64,000 nucleotides of DNA. Source: Gordonia neofelifaecis NRRL B-59395 (GTDB lineage Bacteria; Actinomycetota; Actinomycetes; Mycobacteriales; Mycobacteriaceae). The position numbers and the translations under genes were made by a program. This document shows positions 17,308 through 25,440 of the stretch, piece after piece. The notes beneath the pieces were generated by a model, which was not told where the DNA came from, did no database searches, and worked only from the letters and a program-made list of their open reading frames with translations. The stretch is from positions 118,836 through 182,835 of the forward strand of contig NZ_AEUD01000008.1 in assembly GCF_000192435.1 (NCBI RefSeq), in the 5' to 3' direction. Position 1 is the stretch's first letter. Each line of letters opens with the position of its first letter.

Positions 17308-17529
17308 TCATCCCGCCGAGGTGCTGAGCGCCTTGCCGATGATCCCGGTGAGCGCACTGACCACCGAGTCCCCGGTCACCACCGTGTACAGCAGAGCTCC
17401 GAACGCCGCCGCGGCGATCGTGCCGATCGCGTATTCGGCGGTGCTCATCCCTTCCTCGTCCACGGCCAATCGCAGTGCCGCGTCGCCGATCTCGCGCCAC
17501 CGCTGGACGAACACTCTCCCCACCGACAT
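17308..17529 (-). CDS. Flp-like major pilin candidate (DUF4244, Rv3656c-like)
   Basis: This 73-residue protein starts at an ATG with AAGGGGG upstream. A short hydrophilic leader ends DEEG-MSTAEYA, an excellent prepilin cleavage motif (Gly at -1, Glu at +5), followed by a hydrophobic helix of about 20 residues. The mature product of about 45 residues has Flp-pilin proportions. It leads the three-gene pilin block (this gene, TadE, TadE-like). A lipoprotein gene separates it from tadC, which is on the same strand upstream. Confidence 0.85.
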   Translation of the reverse strand: MSVGRVFVQRWREIGDAALRLAVDEEGMSTAEYAIGTIAAAAFGALLYTVVTGDSVVSALTGIIGKALSTSAG

Positions 17530-17626
17530 GACGTCCCCCTTCGTCGTTCTCGGATCGTCGAACCCTTGCACTCCTTTAGACGCACCACAGCGGCAGCCGG
17601 TTCCACGGCCCTCGGCGTGTCGCGGG

Positions 17627-18193
17627 TCAGGCTCCGCAGACCACCGACCGCCCGAATCGAGTCGAGCACCAATCGGTGAATCCCGGCATGTGCAGGACCG
17701 TGACGCCGTCCTCGTCGGCGGGGCGCAGGATCCCCGTCCAGGACTGACCCGGCCGATTTCCGAGCGGCTCACCGGTGTGCCAGGTCATCGTCGAGAGCGT
17801 CACCACGATCCCGTTGCCGTGCGCACCCCAGGTGGCCGTCCACTTCTCGACGTCGGCGGCGCCCGCTGCCAGCGAGACGGTCGCCGTCCCGTCTGAATCG
17901 AGCACCAGGTCACGACCATGACCCGTCCATTCGCCGTAGTACTGCGCGAGATCCGACCGCGGCGTCTCCTCGACATCGGACGGCGGGTTCTCCGCAGACA
18001 CCGTCGGTGCAACCGTCGCCGTCGACGACCCGCCGTCGGATGCCTGCACCACCGACTTCGTCACCGTGACCACCGAGGGTGATGCGCTCGAACTCACGGT
18101 GGTGTCGACGCCTCGATCGCATGCGGAGATCCCGCTCACCGCTAGCGCCGCCGCGGCTACGGCGGACCATCGATAGATCGTCTGCTTGCCCAT
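17627..18193 (-). CDS. Lipoprotein of unknown function embedded in the tad locus
   Basis: This 188-residue lipoprotein has a signal peptide and the lipobox SGISAC (Cys about residue 25). A Ser/Thr/Val-rich linker extends to about residue 75. A compact C-terminal domain (about 82-188) begins YYGEWTGHGRDLVL and has two Cys (DWCSTRF and VVCGA) that could pair. The domain resembles small beta-barrel, lipocalin-like outer domains, but I cannot assign a family. It lies between tadC and the Flp-like gene on the operon strand with gaps of about 100-160 bases. That gene order differs from M. tuberculosis. Confidence 0.8.
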   Translation of the reverse strand: MGKQTIYRWSAVAAAALAVSGISACDRGVDTTVSSSASPSVVTVTKSVVQASDGGSSTATVAPTVSAENPPSDVEETPRSDLAQYYGEWTGHGRDLVLDSDGTATVSLAAGAADVEKWTATWGAHGNGIVVTLSTMTWHTGEPLGNRPGQSWTGILRPADEDGVTVLHMPGFTDWCSTRFGRSVVCGA

Positions 18194-18353
18194 GTACAGC
18201 AGCGTGCGCGCGGGATACGTGCCGCGCCAAGCGCTTGCGACCAGGTTCTGCCGTCTGAATGACCGCTGAGGCGAGAGGCGGAACCCACGGCACCGGGTCT
18301 CGAGATCGTCGGCGCGCGACCGACGCGCGACGACCCGCTCGACGCCGCCGTCC

Positions 18354-18920
18354 TCACAGACCGATCAGCAGACTCGATGCCAGACCGATCACGACGGGCA
18401 CGATGCCCAGGCAGACGAACGCGGGGAGGAAGCACAGTCCCAGCGGACCGCTGATCTTGACGCCCGCCCGCTCCGCGGCTTCGAGCGACGCGTTCTCGGC
18501 GCGACGCCGCGTGGCGTCAGCGAATCCGCCGACCGAGTCGGCGAGGGCCGACCCCGCTCGCGACGCCCTACTGATCAACGCGGCGAGCTCGGCGAAGTCG
18601 ACGGAATCGGCGTCCACGGGCGCCCAGGCCTGGTCCGGGTCGGCGCCCAGTGCCAACAGGTCCGCAGCTCGAGTGAACGACGAGCGCAGTTCCGGCGGCG
18701 CCGTCTCGGCGGCGACCGCCGCGGCGGTCGCCAGCGGGAGGCCGGCGCGCAGGCACACCGCGAGGGTGTCGTACCCCGCCGCGACGTCGAACGGATCGGG
18801 TGGCCCGCCATCTGCCGCGATCGCCTCCGTCACCGGCGCCTGCGCCACCCTCGCCAGCGACCGGCTCCGCGGCGGCAGGATCAGCAGCGCCGCCGCCATC
18901 AGCACGAGAGCGAGGCTCAC
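18354..18920 (-). CDS. tadC: TadC-like type II secretion F-domain membrane protein
   Basis: A 188-residue inner-membrane protein of the GspF/TadC family (Rv3657c position). It has a hydrophobic N-terminus (VSLALVLMAAALLIL), a cytoplasmic helical region LAVCLRAGLPLATAAAVAAE, and a C-terminal membrane segment GLCFLPAFVCLGIVPVVIG. The GTG start at 18920 forms a GTGA overlap with the stop of tadB, so translation is coupled. With TadB and the ATPase TadA it should form the pilus assembly platform. Confidence 0.85.
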   Translation of the reverse strand: MSLALVLMAAALLILPPRSRSLARVAQAPVTEAIAADGGPPDPFDVAAGYDTLAVCLRAGLPLATAAAVAAETAPPELRSSFTRAADLLALGADPDQAWAPVDADSVDFAELAALISRASRAGSALADSVGGFADATRRRAENASLEAAERAGVKISGPLGLCFLPAFVCLGIVPVVIGLASSLLIGL

Positions 18921-19714
18921 CGTCGTACCGCCTGGTCCGCGATGCGGTCCGCCCACACCACCCCGGCCACCGACAGCGCGGTGCCGACCACCAGCAGCAC
19001 GCCGCCGATCCGGCTCTCGAGAAGCACTCGCGCCGGGTGGGCGCCCATCGCCTGGCCGAGCACCAGCCCGACGACCGGCAGTCCCGCCAGTACGACCGCC
19101 GTGGCGCGCGGACCCGCGAGCCCCGCCCGGGTCCGGGCGGCGAAGTCCTGCCGCGACACCAAGTCCTCGCGGAGCGCGGCCAGCACGTCCCCCACCGGCA
19201 GTCCGTATTCGAGCGAGACCGCCCACGACCGCGCCAGCCTGCGGACCGGGCCCGCCCGGGTCGCCGACTCCGGTCCCGGGTCGCCGCCGAGTTCGGCACG
19301 CGCGGCCATCCGCGCGAGTTCCGGTCCCACGGCCCCGTCGTGGTCGATACGCGCGAGATCGGCGGCAGCGGCCCGGCACGCCTGCACCACCGGCGCCCCG
19401 ACCGACAGCTCCGCCGACATCACCGCGAGTGCGGCGATCAACTGCCGAGAGTCCCGGTCCGCCAACGCCTCCCGACACGACCGCCGACGCTGCCTGGTGA
19501 CCAGACCCGCCACCAGCGCCCCGGCGACGCCCGGCGCCACGCCGAAGACGAGCAGGGCCGCCGCCGGAAGCACCCAGACCAGGAGCCACGGATCCATCCT
19601 CCGGGCCATTCCCCGCTCCTCCGCGACCAGCCCGGCGAGACGACGATACGCCTCGGGCACCGGCCACCAGAGCAGCACCGCGGCCAGCGCCACCAGCACC
19701 GCGGCGGCCGTCAT
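18917..19714 (-). CDS. tadB: TadB-like type II secretion F-domain membrane protein
   Basis: About 265 residues, beginning MTAAAVLVALAAVLLWWPV. Hydrophobic segments lie at the N-terminus, around residues 45-70 and at the C-terminus, with a helical F domain between (RRLARSWAVSLEYGLPVGD). The ATG at 19714 overlaps the tadA stop (ATGA) and its own stop overlaps tadC. An upstream in-frame ATG would run into tadA and is rejected. It is the partner of TadC in the platform beneath the Flp pilus. Confidence 0.87.
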   Translation of the reverse strand: MTAAAVLVALAAVLLWWPVPEAYRRLAGLVAEERGMARRMDPWLLVWVLPAAALLVFGVAPGVAGALVAGLVTRQRRRSCREALADRDSRQLIAALAVMSAELSVGAPVVQACRAAAADLARIDHDGAVGPELARMAARAELGGDPGPESATRAGPVRRLARSWAVSLEYGLPVGDVLAALREDLVSRQDFAARTRAGLAGPRATAVVLAGLPVVGLVLGQAMGAHPARVLLESRIGGVLLVVGTALSVAGVVWADRIADQAVRR

Positions 19715-20889
19715 GACCGACGTCCGACGAGGCGCTCCAACGATGCTCGACGATCGGTGAACCCACCGTCCGCGCACCAGGCCGGAACCACCCGGACCAG
19801 CCCGGAATCGTCCCGCTCCACGACGCCGATCTCGGCCAGCCGCCGCTGCCCGCCCGCGGTTCTCGCCACGCCGAGGATCACCTGGATCGCCGGACCGAGC
19901 TGGCTGTGCAAGGCCGTGCGGCCCATCCCACCGAGCGCGGCGAGCGCCTCCATGCGCGCAGGCACCTCGGCGATCGAATTCGCGTGCAGGGTCCCCGCGC
20001 AGCCCTCGTGCCCGGTATTCAAGGCCGTCAGCAGGTCGATCACCTCGGCACCCCGGACCTCACCGACGACGATCCGGTCCGGGCGCATCCGCAATGCCTG
20101 CCGGACGAGCATTCGCACCGTCACCTCGCCCACTCCCTCGACATTCGCGGCGCGAGCGACGAGCCGAACCACATGCGGATGGCGCGGGTCGAGCTCCGGG
20201 GCGTCCTCGACGCACAGAATCCGCTGTGTCGGCTCCGCCAGCCCCAGCAGGCTGCCGAGCACCGTGGTCTTGCCGGCGCCGGTGCCGCCGACCACCAGGA
20301 AGGCCAGGCGGGCGGCGATCACGTCGGCCACGAGCCGACTGACCTCTGCGGCGATCGACCCGCTGTCGACCAACGCCCGGTAGTCGTGCGTCGCGCTGCG
20401 GAGCACGCGCAGCGAGATGCACGTACCGTCGGGGGCCAGCGGCGGAATCACCGCGTGCAGGCGCACCTGAGCGGCGTTGCGCCCGACCCCGGCGAGTCTG
20501 CCGTCCACCCAGGGCTGCGCGTCGTCGAGGCGACGGCCGGCGCCCAATGCGAGCCTCGCGGCGAGTCGACGCACGCTCGCCTCGTCGTCGAACGTCACGT
20601 CCGTCAGTTCCGGTCCGTCACCGCGATCGGCCCACACGCGCGGCCCGACCACCAGAACGTCGGTCACCTCGGGGTCGGCGAGCAGCACCTCGAGTCGTCC
20701 CACGCCCACCATCTCGGTCTGGAGATAGCGCAATGCGGCGAGCAGGTCGGTGTCGCCGAGGAGCCCCGCGGACTCGGCCCGGATCGCGTCGGCGATCACC
20801 GCCGGGCCCGGCGAGGCCGTCCCCGCACCCGCTTCCACCGCCAGTCGTCTCCGGACGCGTTCGAGCAGGTCCGCGTCGACGCCGGTCAT
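19711..20889 (-). CDS. tadA: TadA/CpaF-type pilus assembly ATPase
   Basis: This 392-residue secretion ATPase powers Flp-pilus assembly. It has the N-terminal helical domain typical of CpaF, then Walker A GGTGAGKTT, the Asp box ILCVEDAPEL, Walker B RPDRIVVGEVRG and the His box TALNTGHEGCAGTLHANS. All catalytic motifs are intact. The ATG at 20889 overlaps the upstream ssd stop by ATGA, which fixes the start against a longer in-frame reading. It corresponds to Rv3659c. Confidence 0.94.
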   Translation of the reverse strand: MTGVDADLLERVRRRLAVEAGAGTASPGPAVIADAIRAESAGLLGDTDLLAALRYLQTEMVGVGRLEVLLADPEVTDVLVVGPRVWADRGDGPELTDVTFDDEASVRRLAARLALGAGRRLDDAQPWVDGRLAGVGRNAAQVRLHAVIPPLAPDGTCISLRVLRSATHDYRALVDSGSIAAEVSRLVADVIAARLAFLVVGGTGAGKTTVLGSLLGLAEPTQRILCVEDAPELDPRHPHVVRLVARAANVEGVGEVTVRMLVRQALRMRPDRIVVGEVRGAEVIDLLTALNTGHEGCAGTLHANSIAEVPARMEALAALGGMGRTALHSQLGPAIQVILGVARTAGGQRRLAEIGVVERDDSGLVRVVPAWCADGGFTDRRASLERLVGRRS

Positions 20890-21929
20890 CGGGTCCCGGC
20901 CCGCAGTCGGTCGTGCACGGACCGGGCCGCACGGGCCAATGGTGCGCGCGATCTCAGCACCAGCCCGCCGGCCTCGCAACGTCCGGGGAGCGCGGCGTCG
21001 GCGCGGTAGCTGCCGAGCAACTCGACGCCGATCGACGACGCGACCTGCTCCGCCGTCAGCCCGCTGGGCGACGGACCCCGGACCATCAGCAGCGACGACC
21101 GCTCGTGCAGCATCCGCGCCACCGTGCGGCGGGTCGCGGCGACGCCGGGCACCGTGGCCGTGGTGACCACGACGACGAGATCCACCGAATCGACGATCCC
21201 CGCCGTCACCGGTCCGGGCTCGCGACCGACATCGGCGACGACGACGTCACCCGCTCCGCGTCCGGCGTCGAGCACCGCGAGGACGGTGTCCGACCGCAAC
21301 GGTGTGCGGCCGGAGCGGTCGCACGCGAGCACCCCGACACCCCGGGTCCGCGGTACCGCCGACCGCAACGCGGCGCCCCCGATCGACCCGGTCTCGCCGT
21401 TCACGTCCGACCATCGCAGACCGGGCTCGGCTTCGACTCCGAGCATCAGATCGGCGCCCGGTCCCGCCTGATCGACGTCGAGGAGCAGCACATTCGACGT
21501 CTGTGCGGCGACGAGCGCGACCGCCGCGGCGAGGGTGCTGGCGCCGGCTCCGCCGTGCCCGGGCACCACCGCCACGGCCCGCGCCGGATGCCGACGCGGT
21601 TCCCGCGCCCGGGACAGCATGGCGACCAGCCCCGCCTCGTCGTCCGGCAGCAGGAATCCGCCGTCCGCGCCGAGCGTCAGGCCCGACCGCCACAGCCGTG
21701 CGTCACCGTCCGAGGAGCCGACCGCGAGAAGTCCGCCCCGCTGAGGCAGGTCGAGGTGCGCAAGCACCCCCAGCGCATCGGAGTCGGCCACGACCGCACC
21801 CGCCCGGAGCCACTGGTGCCTGCACTGCCGAGGATCGCCGAGCACCATCGTGTACCCGGCCGCCGCACTGCAGCGCGCGAGATCGTCGTGGAGGCTCTCG
21901 TCGGCCAGCACCAGCAGCACATCGGTCAT
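20886..21929 (-). CDS. Ssd/CpaE-like MinD-family ATPase (Rv3660c-like)
   Basis: This 347-residue protein has an N-terminal receiver-like domain without clear phosphorylation residues (TDVLLVLADESLHDDLAR). A MinD/ParA-type ATPase domain follows from about residue 115. Its P-loop is PGHGGAGASTLAAA; the Walker lysine position and the deviant-Walker lysine both look altered, as in other Ssd/CpaE proteins. In M. tuberculosis the orthologue affects septum formation. CpaE proteins place Tad pili at the pole. It starts the tad operon and is coupled to tadA. It is probably a localisation factor rather than a strong ATPase. Confidence 0.87.
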   Translation of the reverse strand: MTDVLLVLADESLHDDLARCSAAAGYTMVLGDPRQCRHQWLRAGAVVADSDALGVLAHLDLPQRGGLLAVGSSDGDARLWRSGLTLGADGGFLLPDDEAGLVAMLSRAREPRRHPARAVAVVPGHGGAGASTLAAAVALVAAQTSNVLLLDVDQAGPGADLMLGVEAEPGLRWSDVNGETGSIGGAALRSAVPRTRGVGVLACDRSGRTPLRSDTVLAVLDAGRGAGDVVVADVGREPGPVTAGIVDSVDLVVVVTTATVPGVAATRRTVARMLHERSSLLMVRGPSPSGLTAEQVASSIGVELLGSYRADAALPGRCEAGGLVLRSRAPLARAARSVHDRLRAGTR

Positions 21930-22003
21930 GCACCGAGCCTGGCCCGCGCCCGTCGATCAGGAAAGCACGCTGTCCACAGGTTCCGGCACCGACGGCCCGT
22001 CGC

Positions 22004-22951
22004 TCACGACTGTCCGGTGAACGGCGGCACGAACTCGCACGGCACCGTCACCGGATGCTCCGGATCGAGAGCGTTGAGCGCGATGTAGGCGGCCCGCCTG
22101 GATCCTGCGATGGCCAGGTGGTCGCTGTAATCCTGTGCGCAGGTGTCCTGCACGACGACGTTGCGCACGGTCTCGCCGGCTCGTCCGGGGACGTAGCCCG
22201 CGGTGTACGGCACCACCAACTCGTCGTACTTCGTCATGATGTTCGTGTAGCGGACGCCCTTGACGTACGGGCTTCCGCCGGACCAGATCTTCTTGTGCAT
22301 CGACGACCCCTGCAGCATCCCGCCGCAGCCGATGCACATCGGCATGGGGACGTCGCCCAGCAGGCGACCGAGCTGGTTCATCGCCGGGCTCACCGACCCG
22401 GTCCCCTTCCACAGCGGGGCGAGGGAGACGTAATTGGTGACCTTGTCGGCGCCGCCGAGGTACTTGAGGTAGTACGTCGGCATATAGGTGCCCTGCGAGT
22501 GCCCGATGAGATCGACGGTCTTCGCGCCGGTCGCGGAGAGCACCTTCGCCACGAACTTCTGCAGTTGACCGGCGCTGACGTCGATCCGGTCCATGCCGCC
22601 GACCGCGGTCAACGGCCACGGCATCCCGGGCAGGGCCCCGTAGGTCAGCGCGAAGACGCAGTAGCCGCGGTTCTTGAGCATCGGCACGTACGAGCCCCAG
22701 TTGGTGGTCCGTGCGCCACCGGTCCCGTGGACGAGGACCACGGGTCGCGGATGCTCCGCGGTGGGTTTGCAGCCGAAGTCGTTGGAACCCGGCAGCGAGC
22801 CACCGGGATGCTGCAACTCGTACGGGATCCCACCGAAGAAGTTGTAGTTCTCCGGCAGCTTGGGCTCGGCTCCCGCGGGGGCCGACACCGCGACAGACAC
22901 TCCGAGGAGCACCGCACAGAACAACAGGACGAGGCGTCCGATTCGCTTCAT
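22004..22951 (-). CDS. Secreted lipase/esterase (alpha/beta hydrolase)
   Basis: This 315-residue protein has a signal peptide (MKRIGRLVLLFCAVLLGV, cleavage near APAGA-EP). The oxyanion loop is VVLVHGTGGARTTNW and the nucleophile elbow is IGHSQGT. A likely catalytic Asp is in TKYDELVVPY, and a His in QDYSDHLAI. A Cys pair (MCIGCGG) sits in a lid-like loop. It is closely related in layout to the lipase at 1815-2825, so the two are paralogues. It lies between the tad operon and the 6C RNA, where M. tuberculosis has no gene between Rv3660c and the 6C (B11) RNA. It was therefore inserted or retained here. Confidence 0.87.
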   Translation of the reverse strand: MKRIGRLVLLFCAVLLGVSVAVSAPAGAEPKLPENYNFFGGIPYELQHPGGSLPGSNDFGCKPTAEHPRPVVLVHGTGGARTTNWGSYVPMLKNRGYCVFALTYGALPGMPWPLTAVGGMDRIDVSAGQLQKFVAKVLSATGAKTVDLIGHSQGTYMPTYYLKYLGGADKVTNYVSLAPLWKGTGSVSPAMNQLGRLLGDVPMPMCIGCGGMLQGSSMHKKIWSGGSPYVKGVRYTNIMTKYDELVVPYTAGYVPGRAGETVRNVVVQDTCAQDYSDHLAIAGSRRAAYIALNALDPEHPVTVPCEFVPPFTGQS

Positions 22952-23097
22952 CAGATTCCGAACTCGTAGACGACGCGCATCCGATCGGATGCATGGTGGT
23001 CTGAAGCTACTACGGAAAGGTGCGGATCGTGAGACACTTGGAGAGATTCGTCTACGCACTCACGTGCGGACCTGCCGGAACAGAACTTCCTGCAGAT

Positions 23098-23185
23098 ATA
23101 GGACGACCCCGGCCAGGGGGGAGGAGGCCGGGGTCATCAGCGTTTCAGCCCCGGGGGGTCGGGCTGAAAGCTACCGGCGTGAACC
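23098..23185 (-). ncRNA. 6C small RNA (B11/ncRv13660c-type)
   Basis: On the minus strand two consecutive hairpins each present a run of six cytosines in the loop. The first stem is TTTCAGCCC/GGGCTGAAA (23143-23151 with 23161-23169, loop containing CCCCCC). The second is GACCCCGGCC/GGCCGGGGTC (23105-23114 with 23126-23135, loop TCCTCCCCCCT). A short T-containing tail follows. This is the defining 6C-RNA architecture. The position next to the Rv3661-type HAD gene is also where M. tuberculosis encodes B11. TAAGTAT near 23188-23194 (minus) could be the -10. Exact ends are estimated. Confidence 0.88.
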
Positions 23186-23298
23186 GGATACTTACAAGCT
23201 ACACGCGCTGACGCGAACATTGCAATACCAACTATCTCCTTCCAGTGTTTTCTAGGTCACACCGATCCGTGGCATCCGGCCGTCGTAGGATTCGGCGT

Positions 23299-24117
23299 GT
23301 GACCTCGACGTCATCCCGTCCCATCGCGGCGTTCTTCGACCTCGACAAGACCGTGATCGCGCGGTCCAGCGCCCTCGCCTTCACCCGCCCGTTCTTCGAG
23401 GGCGGCCTCCTCACGCGCCGGGCGATGCTGCGGTCGGCCGTCGCGCAGCTCCAGTTCCTGCTCACCTCCGCCGAAGCTCAGCAAGTGGAACGACTGCGCA
23501 AGCACGTCACCGACATGAGCCGGGGCTGGGACGCCGCCCAGGTACGCGAGATCGTCTCCGAGACGCTCGACGAGGTGGTCCGACCCGCCATTTTCAGCGA
23601 GGCCGCCGTGCTGATCGACGAGCACCGCCGGGCCGGCCACGAGATCGTGCTGATCTCCGCGTCCGGCATCGAGATGGTGGAGCCCATCGGCGCGCTGCTC
23701 GGCGTCGACGTCGTCCGCGCCAGCATCATGCACATCGAGGACGGCCACTACTCGGGCGACCTCGACTTCTACTGCTACGGCGAGAACAAGGCCGTCGCGA
23801 TGCGCGAGCTAGCCGCCGAACGCGGTTACCGCCTCGACGAGTGCTATGCGTACTCCGACTCCAGCACCGACCTGCCGATGCTGAGCGCCGTCGGACACCC
23901 GGCGGCGGTCAATCCGGATCGCTCACTGCGCCACCATGCGATCGAAAACGGTTGGGAGATACTCGATTTCCCCAGTCCGACAACCCCGGCGCCGTGGGCC
24001 TCGAAGCCCGTGCTGACCCGTACCGCATTGTGTGCCACCGGAATTGGGGCAGTCGCCGCAGCGGCCCTCGTCTACCAACTGCGACACACGAGAAACACCA
24101 GGTCAGAAGCCGCGTAA
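23299..24117 (+). CDS. HAD-family (SerB-like, IB subfamily) phosphatase with C-terminal membrane anchor
   Basis: A 272-residue Rv3661-type protein. The HAD nucleophile motif is FFDLDKTV (Asp-x-Asp-x-Thr, Asp33-35 region). Motif II lies in LISASG, the Lys motif in GENKAVAM, and the acidic motif in YSDSSTDLPML. All four are intact, so phosphatase activity is likely. The C-terminus has a single hydrophobic helix (ALCATGIGAVAAAALVYQL) with basic residues after it, so it is membrane tethered. The GTG at 23299 is preferred, with TAGGA upstream. Small-RNA loci lie on both sides, as in mycobacteria. The substrate is unknown. Confidence 0.9.
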   Translation: MTSTSSRPIAAFFDLDKTVIARSSALAFTRPFFEGGLLTRRAMLRSAVAQLQFLLTSAEAQQVERLRKHVTDMSRGWDAAQVREIVSETLDEVVRPAIFSEAAVLIDEHRRAGHEIVLISASGIEMVEPIGALLGVDVVRASIMHIEDGHYSGDLDFYCYGENKAVAMRELAAERGYRLDECYAYSDSSTDLPMLSAVGHPAAVNPDRSLRHHAIENGWEILDFPSPTTPAPWASKPVLTRTALCATGIGAVAAAALVYQLRHTRNTRSEAA

Positions 24118-24134
24118 GAATTTTCCGGAAGGGC

Positions 24135-24164
24135 TTGATGTGATGCCGATCACCATGTACAAAT
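24135..24164 (+). promoter_or_regulatory. Sigma-A-type promoter of the Ms1-like RNA, with a Crp-like site in the spacer
   Basis: TTGATG (24135-24140) and TACAAAT (24158-24164) are separated by 17 bases, a near-ideal vegetative promoter. The spacer contains most of TGTGATGCCGATCACC (24139-24154), which matches the Crp/GlxR consensus TGTGA-N6-TCACA at 9 of its 10 fixed positions. Binding there would be expected to block RNA polymerase. Confidence 0.65.
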
Positions 24165-24170
24165 GAGTTA

Positions 24171-24495
24171 CGGAGCCCCGAACGGCAACAGCTTCTCCCG
24201 GAAGAGAAGGGTCGAAGCCCCCGGATCGGCAAGTTCCCAGCACGGGCGGCAAGCACCCACGCGGAGCGCGCCGCATTGGCAGAAGTGTTGTGCGCCTGCG
24301 ACATTGCAGACATCATTTGTGAAATCTCCTTCGGACCGACAACCCGAACCTCACGATTCACGTCGAGATGCCAGCAGTCCCTCGCCGAGGCGAGTCACAC
24401 AACCCACATATGCACGCCATGGTCACTTGAGTCCGTGCTTGCGGGCGGCAATCCGAACCGGTTGATCCGGGTCGGGAGGCCGCCCGCAAATATGT
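24171..24495 (+). ncRNA. Ms1/MTS2823-like small RNA (predicted by position)
   Basis: About 325 bases lie between the Rv3661-type HAD gene and the Rv3662c-type gene, exactly where mycobacteria encode Ms1/MTS2823, the abundant RNA that binds core RNA polymerase. The stretch has no plausible coding sequence and starts behind a strong promoter. It ends in an 11-bp hairpin (24439-24449 with 24479-24489) followed by AATATGTG, a terminator-like end. A 300-nt length agrees with the known RNA. I infer identity from synteny, promoter, length and terminator; I did not align the sequence or fold it. Confidence 0.65.
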
Positions 24496-24537
24496 GTGCG
24501 GGTCAGTCGACCCAAGTCAGTCGCTCCGACGGCCGAT

Positions 24538-25287
24538 TCAGCCGCGCGCGGCGTCCGCGATCGACGTCGCCTCCGCGCCGCCCGCCTCCATCGCGTCACA
24601 GCAGAGGACGATCCACGCGGCGATGGCGTCGGGGTCGCCGGTCGCGAACTGCGCCGAGAGTTCCCGGTACTCGCCGAGCCGCTTGAGCCAGGTCACCTCG
24701 GGGACGCCGAGCAGGTGCGGATCCAGTCCGGTCATCGCCGAGACCAGCCGCGACGCGGCCCGCGCGACGACGCCGTTCGCCTCGGTGAAGGGCGCCAGCA
24801 CCAGCAGTTCGCCGTGGACCACCGCGGCGAGCACCGGCGCGGGCGCCGCGGTGCCGCCGGTGATGAGCTGTCCGAGTAGATCCAGGCGCTGCGCGATGTG
24901 CGGCTCGGCGCGCGGTCGCCCGAGCAGTTCCGGATCGTCCACCAGATCCGAGGCGGCGAGGGTGTGCAGGCGGGCCAGGGCCTGAGCCGGCGCACGGCGG
25001 AAGACGGCGACGGCCTGATCGATGGCGTCGCTGTCGAGCGACTGGGCCACGCGGATCGCGCCCGCCGCGATCGGATCGCCGAGGTCGTCGCGGGAGATGT
25101 CGGTGGTTCCGCCGTCGATGGCCGCCGACGCCCGGCCCGCACGCCACGAGGCCTCCCTGGACGTCTTGTCCCACTGCCGCAGGTTGATCGGGTGACGGTG
25201 CGCGGCACTGACGGCATCACGGGCCCGATCGGACGCCTCCCGGACACCGGGGAGGTCGAGCAGCGGCGACAGCGGATCTGAACTCAC
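24538..25287 (-). CDS. Fic-fold-like protein with degenerate active-site motif (Rv3662c position)
   Basis: A 249-residue protein in the Rv3662c position. Residues about 158-177 read VVHGELLVLAPFTEANGVVAR. This aligns with the Fic core HxFx(D/E)GNGRxxR, but the catalytic His is Ala and the GR pair is replaced by VV. The upstream helix with His and the N-terminal WDKTSREASWRAGRASAAIDG also fit a Fic architecture. If the fold is right, the usual AMP-transfer chemistry should be lost. A GTG start at 25287 is preferred; an ATG at 25317 is possible. The fold assignment is by motif only. Confidence 0.75.
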   Translation of the reverse strand: MSSDPLSPLLDLPGVREASDRARDAVSAAHRHPINLRQWDKTSREASWRAGRASAAIDGGTTDISRDDLGDPIAAGAIRVAQSLDSDAIDQAVAVFRRAPAQALARLHTLAASDLVDDPELLGRPRAEPHIAQRLDLLGQLITGGTAAPAPVLAAVVHGELLVLAPFTEANGVVARAASRLVSAMTGLDPHLLGVPEVTWLKRLGEYRELSAQFATGDPDAIAAWIVLCCDAMEAGGAEATSIADAARG

Positions 25288-25440
25288 TCGGTCAAGAGTA
25301 GTCCGGTGGGTGGTCATCCGACCGTCCCCGGCGGCGTCGGCGTCGTACGCTCACTCACGACTGCCGCCGACCGCTGACGATCGACCGTTCATCGCGCGCA
25401 ACCCGCATGCAACCGTCTCGCCGTCACACTGTCGGACGAC

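Noticed and set aside
23245-23298. Longer N-terminus for the HAD phosphatase
   Set aside because: The extra 18 residues are Arg/Ser rich, outside the HAD fold, and lie in the intergenic region. The GTG at 23299 fits better.
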